From: Pseudomonas sp. H3(2019)
Lineage (GTDB): Bacteria > Pseudomonadota > Gammaproteobacteria > Pseudomonadales > Pseudomonadaceae
Assembly (NCBI RefSeq): GCF_007713465.1
Contig: NZ_VMSG01000002.1
Coordinates: 62,001 to 126,000 of the forward strand
Length of the DNA stretch: 64,000 nucleotides
Direction of reading: 5' to 3'
Below are positions 37,971-46,586 of the stretch, piece by piece; the stretch's first letter is position 1; each line of letters starts with the position of its first letter. A program made the position numbers and the translations under genes. The notes under the pieces were generated by a model. It was not told where the DNA came from. It ran no database searches and saw only the letters and a program-made list of their open reading frames with translations.

Positions 37971-39356
37971 CGTTTTATTCCTCCTATTTGCCTGTACTCT
38001 TTTTCCCTTTGTTTTTCATCCGCCTCTATAGCATCAGGTGTATAGAGTGATTCAACAGCATCTTTTAACTTATAGTCTTCCAGAGTCGCGGCGTGAGTGT
38101 TGTTCCAAATGACCCCGTCGTCAGTCGGGTTTACACCGTCAGCCACCGCTAATGCTCTGAAGCGCTCTAGCTCTCTGAGTTCATGAGTATAAAACCGCTT
38201 GTCGACAGCCGAAATTGCCAATTCACCCCGCAGGATTTTTTCCAGGCGATTAATCATGATGTCGTTAGCGTCCGAAGGACTGAAGCGCCCCGTATGCAAT
38301 TTCACCAGATCGATACCCGCTTGGGTTACGGTAGCACTGGTCCAATCCAGATCCAGGATTGGGCCTCCGGCTTTGGCGGGATTGAATGATCGACCACTGT
38401 ACTTCCCTCTCGTAGTTGCCCCTTCATAGGGACTATTGAAAACAACGTAGATTGGTGGCAGGCCGGTCTCAGCCGGGAAACAGTAAATGCAATCCCTGAA
38501 GTCCGGCAATTCGACCGCGGGCAAGGTTTCAGGCTGCACGAGCAATGGCGTCAGTGTAACACCCGTGTAAATCGGTACTTCCGCAGGCTCGGCAGGCGAC
38601 GTTGTCGAACTGCTTCCCAAGTGAATGATGGGAAAGCTGAGGACAATGGGCGGCGTGTCGTTTGACGTGAAACTGTAGCTGCTGGTCGTCGGATCGAACG
38701 CCAGAGCCCGCACTGGCACTTCTGCCGGAATGCTCCCTTCAGTCGGGGTTGCAACGAGTGTGTATTGGCTGAGGTCGCCATAGATCCGATAGGGAAGGTC
38801 AATGGTTCCTTCGGCAGCGGCGATTTCATTCAGGTTAGACGGCAGCTCCGGCATAAGTGTACTGCCAGGCAGGCTGAGTGCTGTTTGAGGATAACGTTCG
38901 CCATTGCCAAGAGCGGGTGAGTAGAACAACGCGCCTATACCGACAGCAGTAGCGCGGCTGAGAACTGCTCCCCCCAATCCTATTCGCCATGACTATTTTC
39001 AGAAGTTCAACGATAACTGCTTTCTTTTTTAAGGCGGCTTCCAGTGCATTGGGCTGATGGGCATCAATAGTTGAGGCCGTGTATTTTTCCAAGTAATTTT
39101 GAATATTTGTATCACTGCCCAGAAAGGCACTTTTTATCTGGCCTTGCGCTGAAACAGCTATTGCCACCAGCTTTTCGTATGCGTTCCGAGTGCTTTTGAT
39201 GCGATCAATATGGTAAGGCGTTGTGACCGTCGGGACAGCCCCATCCCAAAATAGAATGCTGTCGAAGTCTGAAGGAAAAGCTGGCGTTTCTTTGGGTGGG
39301 GCAGACTGAGAGTCGGGCGTTATCAAAAGCGGAGGAAGCGTGATAGGTTCTTGCAT
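37967..39356 (-). pseudogene. S-type pyocin-like bacteriocin, frameshifted at a G6 tract
   Basis: The intact 5' part (39356 to ~38976; MQEPITLPPLLITPDSQS..., helical SQGQIKSAFLGSDTNIQNYLEKY) and the 3' part (from ~38970) are in different frames. Between ATT and AGC the minus strand has six Gs (38970-38975); five would give ANRIGGAVLSRATAVG and a continuous ~463-residue protein. The 3' part has a pyocin S domain (VPIYTGVTLTPL..., FPAETGLPPIYVVFNSPY) and a C-terminal toxin domain with GKYSGRSFNPAKAGG, LDW..A..TQAGIDLVKLHTGRF and FYTHELRELERF...WNNTHAATLEDYKL, a nuclease-like ending I remember from Pseudomonas bacteriocins. Start has GGAG 5 bases upstream. No TonB-box receptor domain. Could be a true mutation, phase variation or a sequencing error. 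Confidence 0.75.
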
Positions 39357-39829
39357 GTGCGCTCCGTGCAACAATATGAAATCCACGTAATAGACAAGCA
39401 CCCAAAGTCTTGTCGCAATAACTGGATTATTTCAATCTTAAAATATTAACCGGATTTGTCGCGCGCAGGGAGCGGTATCAGATTGAAATAGTTTTTTAGA
39501 TTTCTTAGCAAACATCAGCTCAAACAATTTAATTCGGGGGGAGATTTCATGAAGCAATACTCCGCGAAAAATCTGGATAATGCGTTCGTCCAAGCAGCCG
39601 CGCAGTAAACCCTCAATCCTCCCGCCTCTCCAACAATCGAAAAAAACGGCTTGTCTGCTGCTGCGCTTCGTCCGTCGGCATGACGCTTCATAGGTTCCGA
39701 GCGCAGAGCCCTGCTAAAAGTTCAGATCGTTACACCTTAGTCACCGTCCATGACCACTAATCGGTTACACCGAACGATGAGCAAGACCTGTGCCCTAACC
39801 TTTAGATCCCGCAGAAAAGGGTGACCCTC
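39357..39829. other. Spacer upstream of the pyocin with two mini-ORFs
   Basis: About 470 bases. A 19-codon frame at 39549-39608 (+; starts MKQYSAKNLDNAF, with GGGGGGAG before the ATG) and a 22-codon frame at 39613-39681 (-; MPTDEAQQQTSRFF) are the only candidates; neither can be assigned. The second begins immediately after the ECF-like promoter at 39696-39723 and may be the surviving start of a lost gene. Nothing else is recognised. Confidence 0.4.
39696..39723 (-). promoter_or_regulatory. Second AlgU/RpoE-like promoter, twin of the glgE promoter
   Basis: GAACTT (39723-39718), 17-base spacer, TCGGA (39700-39696) on the minus strand. The -10 flank (GCGCTCGGAACCTA) and downstream AGCGTCATGC are identical to the glgE promoter at 37307-37334, while 11 spacer bases differ. 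It points toward the pyocin gene 340 bases away. Confidence 0.55.
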
Positions 39830-40063
39830 ATGACCGTGCGCATCGAAAACCAGGTCTGCTTCTTCATTACCGAGAACGGCGAAGAGATTCGCCTTGCTGC
39901 CGATGTGACCATCACTACCGACGCGGACAAAGCCATGTCGGCGGTGGACCTCGATGACCAGCGCGTCTACATCACCGAAGCAGAAGCCGACGCATTAACC
40001 GTAGCAGGTGCTACCGATGGTCGCCGGCACTTGATGGTCACCAACGGTGATTCGGTGATTTGA
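39830..40063 (+). CDS. DUF3203 family protein
   Basis: 77 residues. TVRIENQVCFFITENGEEIRLAADVTITTDADKAMSAVDLDDQRVYITEAEADALTVAGATDGRRHL matches DUF3203, a small Pseudomonas family of unknown function found near the stress/glycogen region. AAGGG lies 8 bases before the ATG at 39830; a GTG at 39821 is an alternative. Confidence 0.75.
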   Translation: MTVRIENQVCFFITENGEEIRLAADVTITTDADKAMSAVDLDDQRVYITEAEADALTVAGATDGRRHLMVTNGDSVI

Positions 40064-40161
40064 CTGACGCAGATCAGAGATCGCCGCAGACGCCTGTGAC
40101 AGACACTGCCGCCGCGCCTGCCGGGGTGCATCAAGTTGTCGCAGGGGCGGTTCACAGACTC

Positions 40162-40198
40162 ATCTGATCCGCTTTTTAATCCAATACCTGAGTCTGTT
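40162..40198 (+). promoter_or_regulatory. Bipartite operator upstream of ccoG
   Basis: ATCTGATCCG (40162-40171) and CTGAGTCTGTT (40188-40198), separated by 16 bases, recur with identical sequence and spacing upstream of ccoN (60937-60973), while the spacers differ. The second block overlaps the probable -35; a CATAGT -10 lies at 40218-40223. Likely site for the MocR regulator encoded at 41781. Confidence 0.75.
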
Positions 40199-40258
40199 AT
40201 GCAAACAGTTCGGTGGTCATAGTTCATTGGCCTGATGGAGGCTGATGAGCGAAAGACC

Positions 40259-41671
40259 ATGAGCAATAGAATCCCCGTCCGATTAGTAGAGACATTCGAG
40301 CCTTCGCGTCCAAAGATGAAGGCCAAATCCAGCGACAACCAGATTCACACCCGCAGCTTCACCGGTTTGTTCCGCACCTTGCGCCTGAGCGGTGCGGGGT
40401 TTCTGTTCCTCGCGTTTTTCGGCACTGTGTGGCTGAACTGGGGCGGCCGGCAGGCGGTGCTCTGGGACTTGTCGGAAAGCAAATTCCACATCTTCGGCGC
40501 GACCTTCTGGCCGCAGGATTTCATCCTGCTCTCGGCGCTGCTGATCATCTGCGCCTTCGGCCTGTTCGCGATCACCGTGTTCGCCGGGCGAGTGTGGTGT
40601 GGCTACACCTGCCCGCAGAGTTCCTTCACCTGGCTGTTCATGTGGTGCGAAAAGATCACCGAGGGCGAGCGCAATCAGCGGATCAAGCTGCAAGCCGCCC
40701 CCTGGGGACTTAACAAACTGCTGCGTCGCTCGGCCAAACACACGATGTGGCTGGCCATCAGTGTGCTGACAGGACTGACGTTTGTCGGCTACTTCACGCC
40801 GATTCGTCCGCTGGCCAATGAGCTGCTGACCCTGCAAATGGGCGGCGTCAGTCTGTTCTGGGTGCTGTTCTTCACCGGCGCGACTTACATCAACGCCGGC
40901 TGGCTGCGTGAAGCGGTGTGCATGCACATGTGTCCGTATGCACGGTTCCAGAGCGTGATGTTCGACAAAGACACCCTGACCATCTCCTACGACGCCGCCC
41001 GTGGCGAAAGCCGTGGCCCGCGCAAACGCGAGGTGAAGCCTGCCGACGTCGGTCTGGGCGATTGCATCGACTGTCACCTGTGCGTGCAGGTCTGCCCGAC
41101 CGGCATCGACATTCGCGACGGCTTGCAGATGGAGTGCATTGGCTGCGCGGCGTGTATCGATGCCTGCGATTCGATCATGGACAAAATGGGCTATGCCCGT
41201 GGCCTGATCAGCTACACCTCCGAGCATGAGTTGCAAGGTGGCAAGACGCACCTGCTGCGGCCTCGGTTGATCGGCTACACCGTGGTGCTGGTGGTGATGA
41301 TCGGTGCACTGACGCTGGCGCTGATGGAGCGGTCGATGGTGTCGCTGGACGTCAGCAAGGACCGTGGCCTGTTTCGCGAAAACAGCCAGGGCCAGATCGA
41401 AAACATCTACAGCCTCAAAGTCATCAACAAAACCCAGCAGCGGCAGGACTATCGTTTGTCCCTGGTGGACGGCGACGGCTTCCAGTTGCAGGGCAAGACC
41501 GAGTTGAGCCTGGCGCCGGGAGAAATTGTTGATGTGCCGGTATCTGTGGCCATGACCGCCGACAAGCCGAGCAGTAGCTCGCAGAAGATCAGCTTCAAGA
41601 TCACTGACAGCGATGAGCCACAGATCAACAGCGTGGCCAAGAGCCGGTTTGTTGCGCCGATGAACCGTTGA
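40259..41671 (+). CDS. ccoG: cbb3 oxidase accessory protein CcoG (second copy type)
   Basis: 470 residues. Polytopic membrane ferredoxin needed for copper delivery or assembly of cbb3 oxidases. Visible: GFLFLAFFGTVWLNWGGRQAV (first helix), GRVWCGYTCPQSSF, ICPYARFQ-type MCPYARFQSVMFDKDTL, and two 4Fe-4S motifs CIDCHLCVQVCPTGIDIRDG and CIGCAACIDACDSIMDKM; the C-terminal ~110 residues form a beta-sandwich (FixG_C). Start at ATG 40259 (MSNRIPVR), as in other CcoG; upstream ATG 40235 is less likely. No ccoNOP or ccoHIS adjoins, so this is the satellite copy near ccoN4-type genes. The bipartite operator upstream links its control to ccoN. Confidence 0.92.
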   Translation: MSNRIPVRLVETFEPSRPKMKAKSSDNQIHTRSFTGLFRTLRLSGAGFLFLAFFGTVWLNWGGRQAVLWDLSESKFHIFGATFWPQDFILLSALLIICAFGLFAITVFAGRVWCGYTCPQSSFTWLFMWCEKITEGERNQRIKLQAAPWGLNKLLRRSAKHTMWLAISVLTGLTFVGYFTPIRPLANELLTLQMGGVSLFWVLFFTGATYINAGWLREAVCMHMCPYARFQSVMFDKDTLTISYDAARGESRGPRKREVKPADVGLGDCIDCHLCVQVCPTGIDIRDGLQMECIGCAACIDACDSIMDKMGYARGLISYTSEHELQGGKTHLLRPRLIGYTVVLVVMIGALTLALMERSMVSLDVSKDRGLFRENSQGQIENIYSLKVINKTQQRQDYRLSLVDGDGFQLQGKTELSLAPGEIVDVPVSVAMTADKPSSSSQKISFKITDSDEPQINSVAKSRFVAPMNR

Positions 41672-41694
41672 TCCCTTACACTGCGGTGCTGCCA

Positions 41695-41758
41695 TTCGCG
41701 AGCAGGCTCGCTCCCACAAGAACTACGCGCTACCTGTGGGAGCGAGCCTGCTCGCGAA
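41695..41758. repeat. REP pair (REPIN) between ccoG and the MocR gene
   Basis: TTCGCGAGCAGGCTCGCTCC and its exact inverse enclose a 16-base spacer, forming a long hairpin. The same unit recurs at 43237-43301. Typical P. fluorescens-group REPIN; probably terminates or insulates ccoG from the next gene. Confidence 0.85.
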
Positions 41759-41780
41759 GAAGCCACCTGGATTTTTCTGA

Positions 41781-43211
41781 ATGACATCAATCGGGCTTTC
41801 GATGAAACGCTACGAAAAATTCGCTGACGACATTGCTGAACTGATCCGCTCCGGGGTACTCGGCCCTGGCCAGCGCGTACCTTCGGTACGTTACGCCAGC
41901 CAGACTTACGGGGTCAGCCCGTCCACGGTGTTTCAGGCCTACTACCTGCTGGAGCGTCGCGGGCTGATCCGCGCCCGGCCGCGCTCCGGCTACTTCGTCA
42001 ACACCCACGCGCCGAGCCCGTTCTCGGAGCCGGTGATCAGCAGCCAGGTCAACGAGTCCACCGAAGTCGACGTCAGTGAACTGGTGTTCTCGGTCCTTGA
42101 TTCGATCAAGGATCCAACCACCATACCCTTCGGCTCAGCCTTCCCGAGCCCAACGCTGTTTCCACTGCAACGCCTGTCACGCTCGCTGGCCAGTGCCGCC
42201 CGGGAAATGGACCCACGCATGGTGGTGACCGACATGTCGCCGGGCAATCCGCAATTGCGTCGGCAAATCGCCCTGCGCTACATGGTCGGCGGGCTGATGC
42301 TGCCCATGGAAGAACTGCTGATCACCAACGGCGCACTGGAAGCACTGAACCTGTGCCTGCAAGCGGTGACCGAACCCGGCGACCTGGTGGCCATCGAAGC
42401 CCCGGCGTTCTATGCCAGCCTGCAGGTGCTTGAACGACTCAAACTCAAAGCGGTGGAAATCCCCGTGCACCCGCGCGACGGCATCGACCTCGGCGTGCTG
42501 GCGCAAACCCTTGAACGTCACCCGATCAAAGCCTGTTGGTGCATGACCAGTTTCCAGAACCCCATGGGCGCGACCATGCCCGAGGCCAAGAAACAGGAAC
42601 TGGTCGAGCTGTTGCGCAGCCATCAAGTGCCGCTGATCGAAGACGATGTCTACGCCGAACTCTATTACGGCCAGCAAGCGCCAAAACCGGCCAAAGCTTT
42701 CGACACCGAAGGGCTGGTGATGCACTGCGGTTCCTTCGCCAAGAGCCTCGCTCCCGGTTATCGCATCGGTTGGGTCGCCGCCGGGCGCTACGCGCAGAAA
42801 ATCGAACGCCTGAAGCTGATGACCTCGCTCTGCGCCTCGATGCCGGCCCAGGCGGCGATCGCCGATTACCTGCAACACGGCGGTTACGACCGACACCTGC
42901 GCAAACTGCGCTATGCCCTTGAAGAACAGCAAAGCGCCATGCTCGCAGCCATCGCCCGCTACTTCCCGGCCCAGACCCGCGTCAGCCAGCCGGCCGGCGG
43001 TTACTTCCTGTGGCTGGAATTGCCGGCACAGATGGATTCGTTGAAGTTGTTTCAGATGGCGCTGGCGCAAGGCATCAGCATTGCGCCGGGGCCGATCTTT
43101 TCACCGACCCAGCGATTCAGGAATTGTATTCGCTTGAACTACGGCAGCCCGTGGACCGAGGATGCTGAAAAAGCCATGGAGACGTTGGGGCGGATTGTGC
43201 GGTCATTCTGA
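41781..43211 (+). CDS. GntR/MocR family regulator (PLP aminotransferase-like), MpaR-like
   Basis: 476 residues. N-terminal GntR winged helix (YEKFADDIAELIRSGVLGPGQRVPSVRYASQTYGVSPSTVFQAYYLLERRGLIRARPRSGYFV), then a fold-type I aminotransferase domain with ITNGALEALNLCLQAV, TSFQNPMGATM (Asn/Pro), LIEDDVYAELYY (Asp for PLP) and GSFAKSLAPGYRIGWV, in which the lysine of FAKSLAP should hold PLP. Starts at 41781 or, more likely by homology, 41802 (MKRYEK). In P. aeruginosa a MocR protein between ccoG2 and ccoN4 (PA4132, MpaR, as I recall) activates ccoN4 during cyanide production; this gene holds the equivalent position. Confidence 0.88.
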   Translation: MTSIGLSMKRYEKFADDIAELIRSGVLGPGQRVPSVRYASQTYGVSPSTVFQAYYLLERRGLIRARPRSGYFVNTHAPSPFSEPVISSQVNESTEVDVSELVFSVLDSIKDPTTIPFGSAFPSPTLFPLQRLSRSLASAAREMDPRMVVTDMSPGNPQLRRQIALRYMVGGLMLPMEELLITNGALEALNLCLQAVTEPGDLVAIEAPAFYASLQVLERLKLKAVEIPVHPRDGIDLGVLAQTLERHPIKACWCMTSFQNPMGATMPEAKKQELVELLRSHQVPLIEDDVYAELYYGQQAPKPAKAFDTEGLVMHCGSFAKSLAPGYRIGWVAAGRYAQKIERLKLMTSLCASMPAQAAIADYLQHGGYDRHLRKLRYALEEQQSAMLAAIARYFPAQTRVSQPAGGYFLWLELPAQMDSLKLFQMALAQGISIAPGPIFSPTQRFRNCIRLNYGSPWTEDAEKAMETLGRIVRSF

Positions 43212-43236
43212 GACTTGAGTCGCCCCGACCGTGGCT

Positions 43237-43301
43237 ATCGCGAGCAGGCTCGCTCCCACAGGTGAAATGCATTCCCCTGTGGGAGCGAGCCTGCTCGCGA
43301 T
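43237..43301. repeat. REP pair (REPIN)
   Basis: ATCGCGAGCAGGCTCGCTCC and the inverted copy, same family as 41695-41758, in the convergent gap between the MocR gene and the SDR gene; a likely bidirectional stem-loop end. Confidence 0.85.
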
Positions 43302-43333
43302 GAGGGTGGCACTGACAAAGCAAAACCTGAGGT

Positions 43334-44080
43334 TTAACGCCCGCCCGCCAGATCGATAAACGTTCCGGTCGCATAAGAAGCCTTGTCCGACAGCAGCCAG
43401 ATAATCGCCTCGGCGACTTCATCCGGGCGTCCGCCGCGGGCCATGGGAATGCCCGATTCAAGCTTACTGACCCGATCCGGATCGCCACTCAGGGCGTGGA
43501 AGTCGGTGTAGATGTAGCCGGGACGTACGGCGTTGACGCGGATGCCTTCGCCTGCGACTTCCTTGGACAAGCCGATGGTGAACGTATCCAGCGCGCCCTT
43601 GGAAGCTGCGTAGTCGACGTATTCGCCAGGCGAGCCGAGGCGCGAGGCGACCGAGGAGACGTTGACGATACTGCCGCCCTGCCCGCCATGTTTGGGTGAC
43701 ATGCGCAGCAGTGCATGCTTGGCGCAGAGAATTGGTGCCAGGACGTTGGTTTTCATGATTTTCAGAATGCGAAATTCGGACATTTCGTCGACCCGCGACT
43801 TTTGCCCGACGGTGCCTGCGTTGTTCACCAGCGCGGTGACTCGACCCAACTCGGTGTCGACGCGGTGGAACAGGCTGATCACTTCGTCTTCGATGCTGAC
43901 GTCAGCGCGCACCGCAATCGCCTGGGCGCCGAGCGCGCGGACTTGCTCGAGGACCTGTTGCGCGGCCTGCTCATCGGCCTGGTAGTTGATGCAGATTCGG
44001 TAGCCCTGCTCAGCCGCCAGGAGCGCCGTAGCGGCGCCGATACCGCGACCGCCACCGGTGATGACGATGACTCTGTCCAT
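43334..44080 (-). CDS. Short-chain dehydrogenase/reductase
   Basis: 248 residues. Classical SDR: cofactor motif TGGGRGIGAA, NNAGTV, active-site Ser in VNVSSVASR, YVDYAASKGALD (Tyr-x3-Lys), and RVNAVRPGYIYTD. The Asn in ALVNNAG and the catalytic triad are intact. Start at 44080 has GGGAG 7 bases upstream. Substrate unknown; close in look to 3-oxoacyl-ACP reductase/glucose dehydrogenase-like members (YgfF/YgbJ type). Confidence 0.9.
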   Translation of the reverse strand: MDRVIVITGGGRGIGAATALLAAEQGYRICINYQADEQAAQQVLEQVRALGAQAIAVRADVSIEDEVISLFHRVDTELGRVTALVNNAGTVGQKSRVDEMSEFRILKIMKTNVLAPILCAKHALLRMSPKHGGQGGSIVNVSSVASRLGSPGEYVDYAASKGALDTFTIGLSKEVAGEGIRVNAVRPGYIYTDFHALSGDPDRVSKLESGIPMARGGRPDEVAEAIIWLLSDKASYATGTFIDLAGGR

Positions 44081-44168
44081 GCTGATTCTCCCATTCAAAC
44101 CCGAAGCATTGCGCCGCAAGAATACCTGCCGGCGCCGGGTTTTGCATGGCCTGCGGTCAGTCTGGCGT

Positions 44169-46250
44169 TCAGCCCGTCACCAATTGCTCCGCCCGGTGGA
44201 TGTCGACCATGAACCTGTCGGCCGGTAACGGGTGACCGAGCAGGTAGCCCTGCAAGGAATCACAGCCGAGCCGAGTCAGGAAGTCCTGTTGCACATCGGT
44301 TTCCACGCCTTCGGCGACGATGCGCAAACCCAGCGCCTGCCCAAGGGCGACGATGGCCGAGACGATCGCCGCGTCATCGCTGTCGCGCTCAAGGTCACGG
44401 ACAAAACCACGGTCGATCTTCAGCTCATTGGCCGGCAGGCGCTTGAGGTACATCAAGCTCGAATATCCGGTACCGAAGTCATCAATCGACAGGTCGACGC
44501 CCATTTCCGACAGTTGCTGGAGCACCGTCATGCTCGCGTCGGCATCGCTCATGGCGGTGGTTTCGGTGATTTCCAGGGTCAGGCTGTTAGCCGGCAATCG
44601 GTGAGTGGCCAAGGCTTTGGCGACGCTTTGAACCAGCCCGACATGACAGAACTGCAACGCCGAGAGATTCACTGCAATGCGCCACTGGGTGTACCCCTGG
44701 CTGTGCCAGATACTCATTTGCCGACACGCTTCGTTGAGCACCCAGTCGCCGATCGGAATGATCAACCCGGTTTTCTCCGCCAGTTCAATGAACTTGTCCG
44801 GCAGCAGCATGCCCAGGGTCGGGTGTTCCCAGCGCAGCAAGGCTTCGGCACCGACCGGCCGACCATTGCTGGCATCAAACTTGGGTTGGTAGTGCAGACT
44901 GAATTGCCGTTGCTCGAGCGCATTACGCAAATCCTGAAGCATTTGCAGTTGCTTGCGGGCGTTGGTATTCATCGAGGCGTCGAAGAAGCTGTAGCCGTTC
45001 TTGCCCGCACCCTTGGCGTGATACATCGCCGCGTCGGCGTTCATCAGCAGTTCTTGCGGGGTTTGTCCGTTGCCAGGGTATACGGCAATGCCAACGCTGG
45101 CAGAGATCTGCAAGTCGTGTTCGGCGACCCGGAACGCGCGCGAGATCAACCCCACCTGACGCGCCGCCAGGCGCAAGGCACCGTCAGGATCCGCGAGCTG
45201 CACCAGCAACACGAATTCGTCACCGCCAATCCGCGCCAGCGTGTCCTGGCCGCGCAGGTCCTCGCGCAAACGTACGCCGACTTCGCGCAGCAACTGGTCG
45301 CCTATATGGTGACCAAAGGCATCGTTGACCGGCTTGAAACCGTCAAGATCGATGAACATCAACGCGAAACAACCGCCCTGCTCCTGCACCACATGCATGG
45401 CTTGATCGATGCGATCGGCCAACAGCACACGGTTCGGCAACCCGGTCAGGGGGTCGTGTAACGCCAGTTGGGTAAGTTCGCGGTTGGCCAGGGTCAGGGA
45501 GTTGGCCAACTCGGCGGTGCGTGCTTCCAGGCGTGCATCAAGGATCGACGTCAGCAGCGCGATGCTCAACACTGCCAGAGTGGTGATCAGCACCAGATTG
45601 TCCAGGCCCTTGCCACTCAAACCGTCGACTGCCGCGCCACAGTAGCTACCTTCGGCAAATCGCGCGGCCGCCATCCCCGTGTAGTGCATGCCGACAATCG
45701 CGACACCCATGATCACCGCGGCGCCGCCACGAACGACGCGCACATACGGGGTGTTCTGGCGTAAACGAAAGGCAATCCACAATGCCGCAGCCGAAGCGCC
45801 GACCGCGATCACCAGCGAAGCACCAAACAATGTCGGATCGTAATCGATACCCGGTTGCATGCGCATGGCGGCCATGCCGGTGTAATGCATGCCGCTGATG
45901 CCCGCGCCCATGATCAATGCGCCAAACGCCAGTTGCCAGCCCGGCATACGCGGCTGGCTGACCAGCCACAGCGCGAACCCGCAGGACAGAATGGCGATCA
46001 CCAGCGACAACGCGGTGATACCGATATCGTAGCCGAGGATGATCGGCAACCTGAATGCCAGCATGCCAATGAAGTGCATTGACCAGACGCCGATACCCAT
46101 CGCTAACGCGCCACCCGCCGTCCAACAGTGAACTGCGCGGCCTTTGGCGGTTGCGATGCGACCGGTCAGGTCCAGGGCGGTATAGGAGGCAAGAATCGCC
46201 ACACAAAGGGAAATCAGAACCAGCGCGGGGGAATAGCTACCGATGAGCAT
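44169..46250 (-). CDS. mucR: MHYT-GGDEF-EAL cyclic-di-GMP protein
   Basis: 693 residues. Seven-helix N-terminal MHYT sensor with MHFIGMLA, MHYTGMAAMR and MHYTGMAAAR, thought to bind metal and sense gas ligands; then GGDEF (LTGLPNRVLLADRI, RIGGDEFVLLV intact) and EAL (GAEALLRWEHP intact; NLSALQF, DDFGTGYSS). It both could make and break c-di-GMP. Domain order and length match P. aeruginosa MucR (PA1727), which sets the local c-di-GMP pool for alginate synthesis and biofilm dispersal. Single gene. Confidence 0.88.
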   Translation of the reverse strand: MLIGSYSPALVLISLCVAILASYTALDLTGRIATAKGRAVHCWTAGGALAMGIGVWSMHFIGMLAFRLPIILGYDIGITALSLVIAILSCGFALWLVSQPRMPGWQLAFGALIMGAGISGMHYTGMAAMRMQPGIDYDPTLFGASLVIAVGASAAALWIAFRLRQNTPYVRVVRGGAAVIMGVAIVGMHYTGMAAARFAEGSYCGAAVDGLSGKGLDNLVLITTLAVLSIALLTSILDARLEARTAELANSLTLANRELTQLALHDPLTGLPNRVLLADRIDQAMHVVQEQGGCFALMFIDLDGFKPVNDAFGHHIGDQLLREVGVRLREDLRGQDTLARIGGDEFVLLVQLADPDGALRLAARQVGLISRAFRVAEHDLQISASVGIAVYPGNGQTPQELLMNADAAMYHAKGAGKNGYSFFDASMNTNARKQLQMLQDLRNALEQRQFSLHYQPKFDASNGRPVGAEALLRWEHPTLGMLLPDKFIELAEKTGLIIPIGDWVLNEACRQMSIWHSQGYTQWRIAVNLSALQFCHVGLVQSVAKALATHRLPANSLTLEITETTAMSDADASMTVLQQLSEMGVDLSIDDFGTGYSSLMYLKRLPANELKIDRGFVRDLERDSDDAAIVSAIVALGQALGLRIVAEGVETDVQQDFLTRLGCDSLQGYLLGHPLPADRFMVDIHRAEQLVTG

Positions 46251-46428
46251 CAGAACTTCTCGTGGCCGCCCCGCTGGAGTGCATCCATGCTTGTTGGGGC
46301 AAAGTGCGCGATTGTACTGATTCCATCAACGAACGCACTCACAAAGTAACCAAAAGGCCATTAGCGCGACGGACAGTCTGAAACAAGGCAGAACATGCCC
46401 TTACAGAGAGTAAGGCTGAGCGCAATTT

Positions 46429-46573
46429 GTGGCGAGGGAGCTTGCTCCCGCTGGGCCGGTCCGCGTTCGGGCGAAGCGGCCCCAAAACCTGCGACCGCGT
46501 CATTTCAGTCACACCGCAATGGCTGCCTTCACGACTGCTGCGCACCCGAGCGGGAGCAAGCTCCCTCGCCACA
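46429..46573. repeat. Inverted REP-type repeat between mucR and opmB
   Basis: GTGGCGAGGGAGCTTGCTCC near 46429-46450 and its inverse at 46552-46573 bracket ~100 bases; each end has the GGGAGCTTGCTCCC hairpin. A second REP family than the one at 41695. Confidence 0.8.
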
Positions 46574-46586
46574 AAAGCGCTCTATC

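Noticed and set aside
40283..41719. 478-codon open frame antisense to ccoG
   Set aside because: Low-complexity H/Q/R/A-rich translation with no motif, complete overlap with a clear CcoG.
44232..45461. 409-codon open frame antisense to mucR (and a similar 409-codon frame antisense to glgE at 35296-36525)
   Set aside because: Both shadow genes with intact, well known domains; composition is typical of antisense frames in high-GC DNA.
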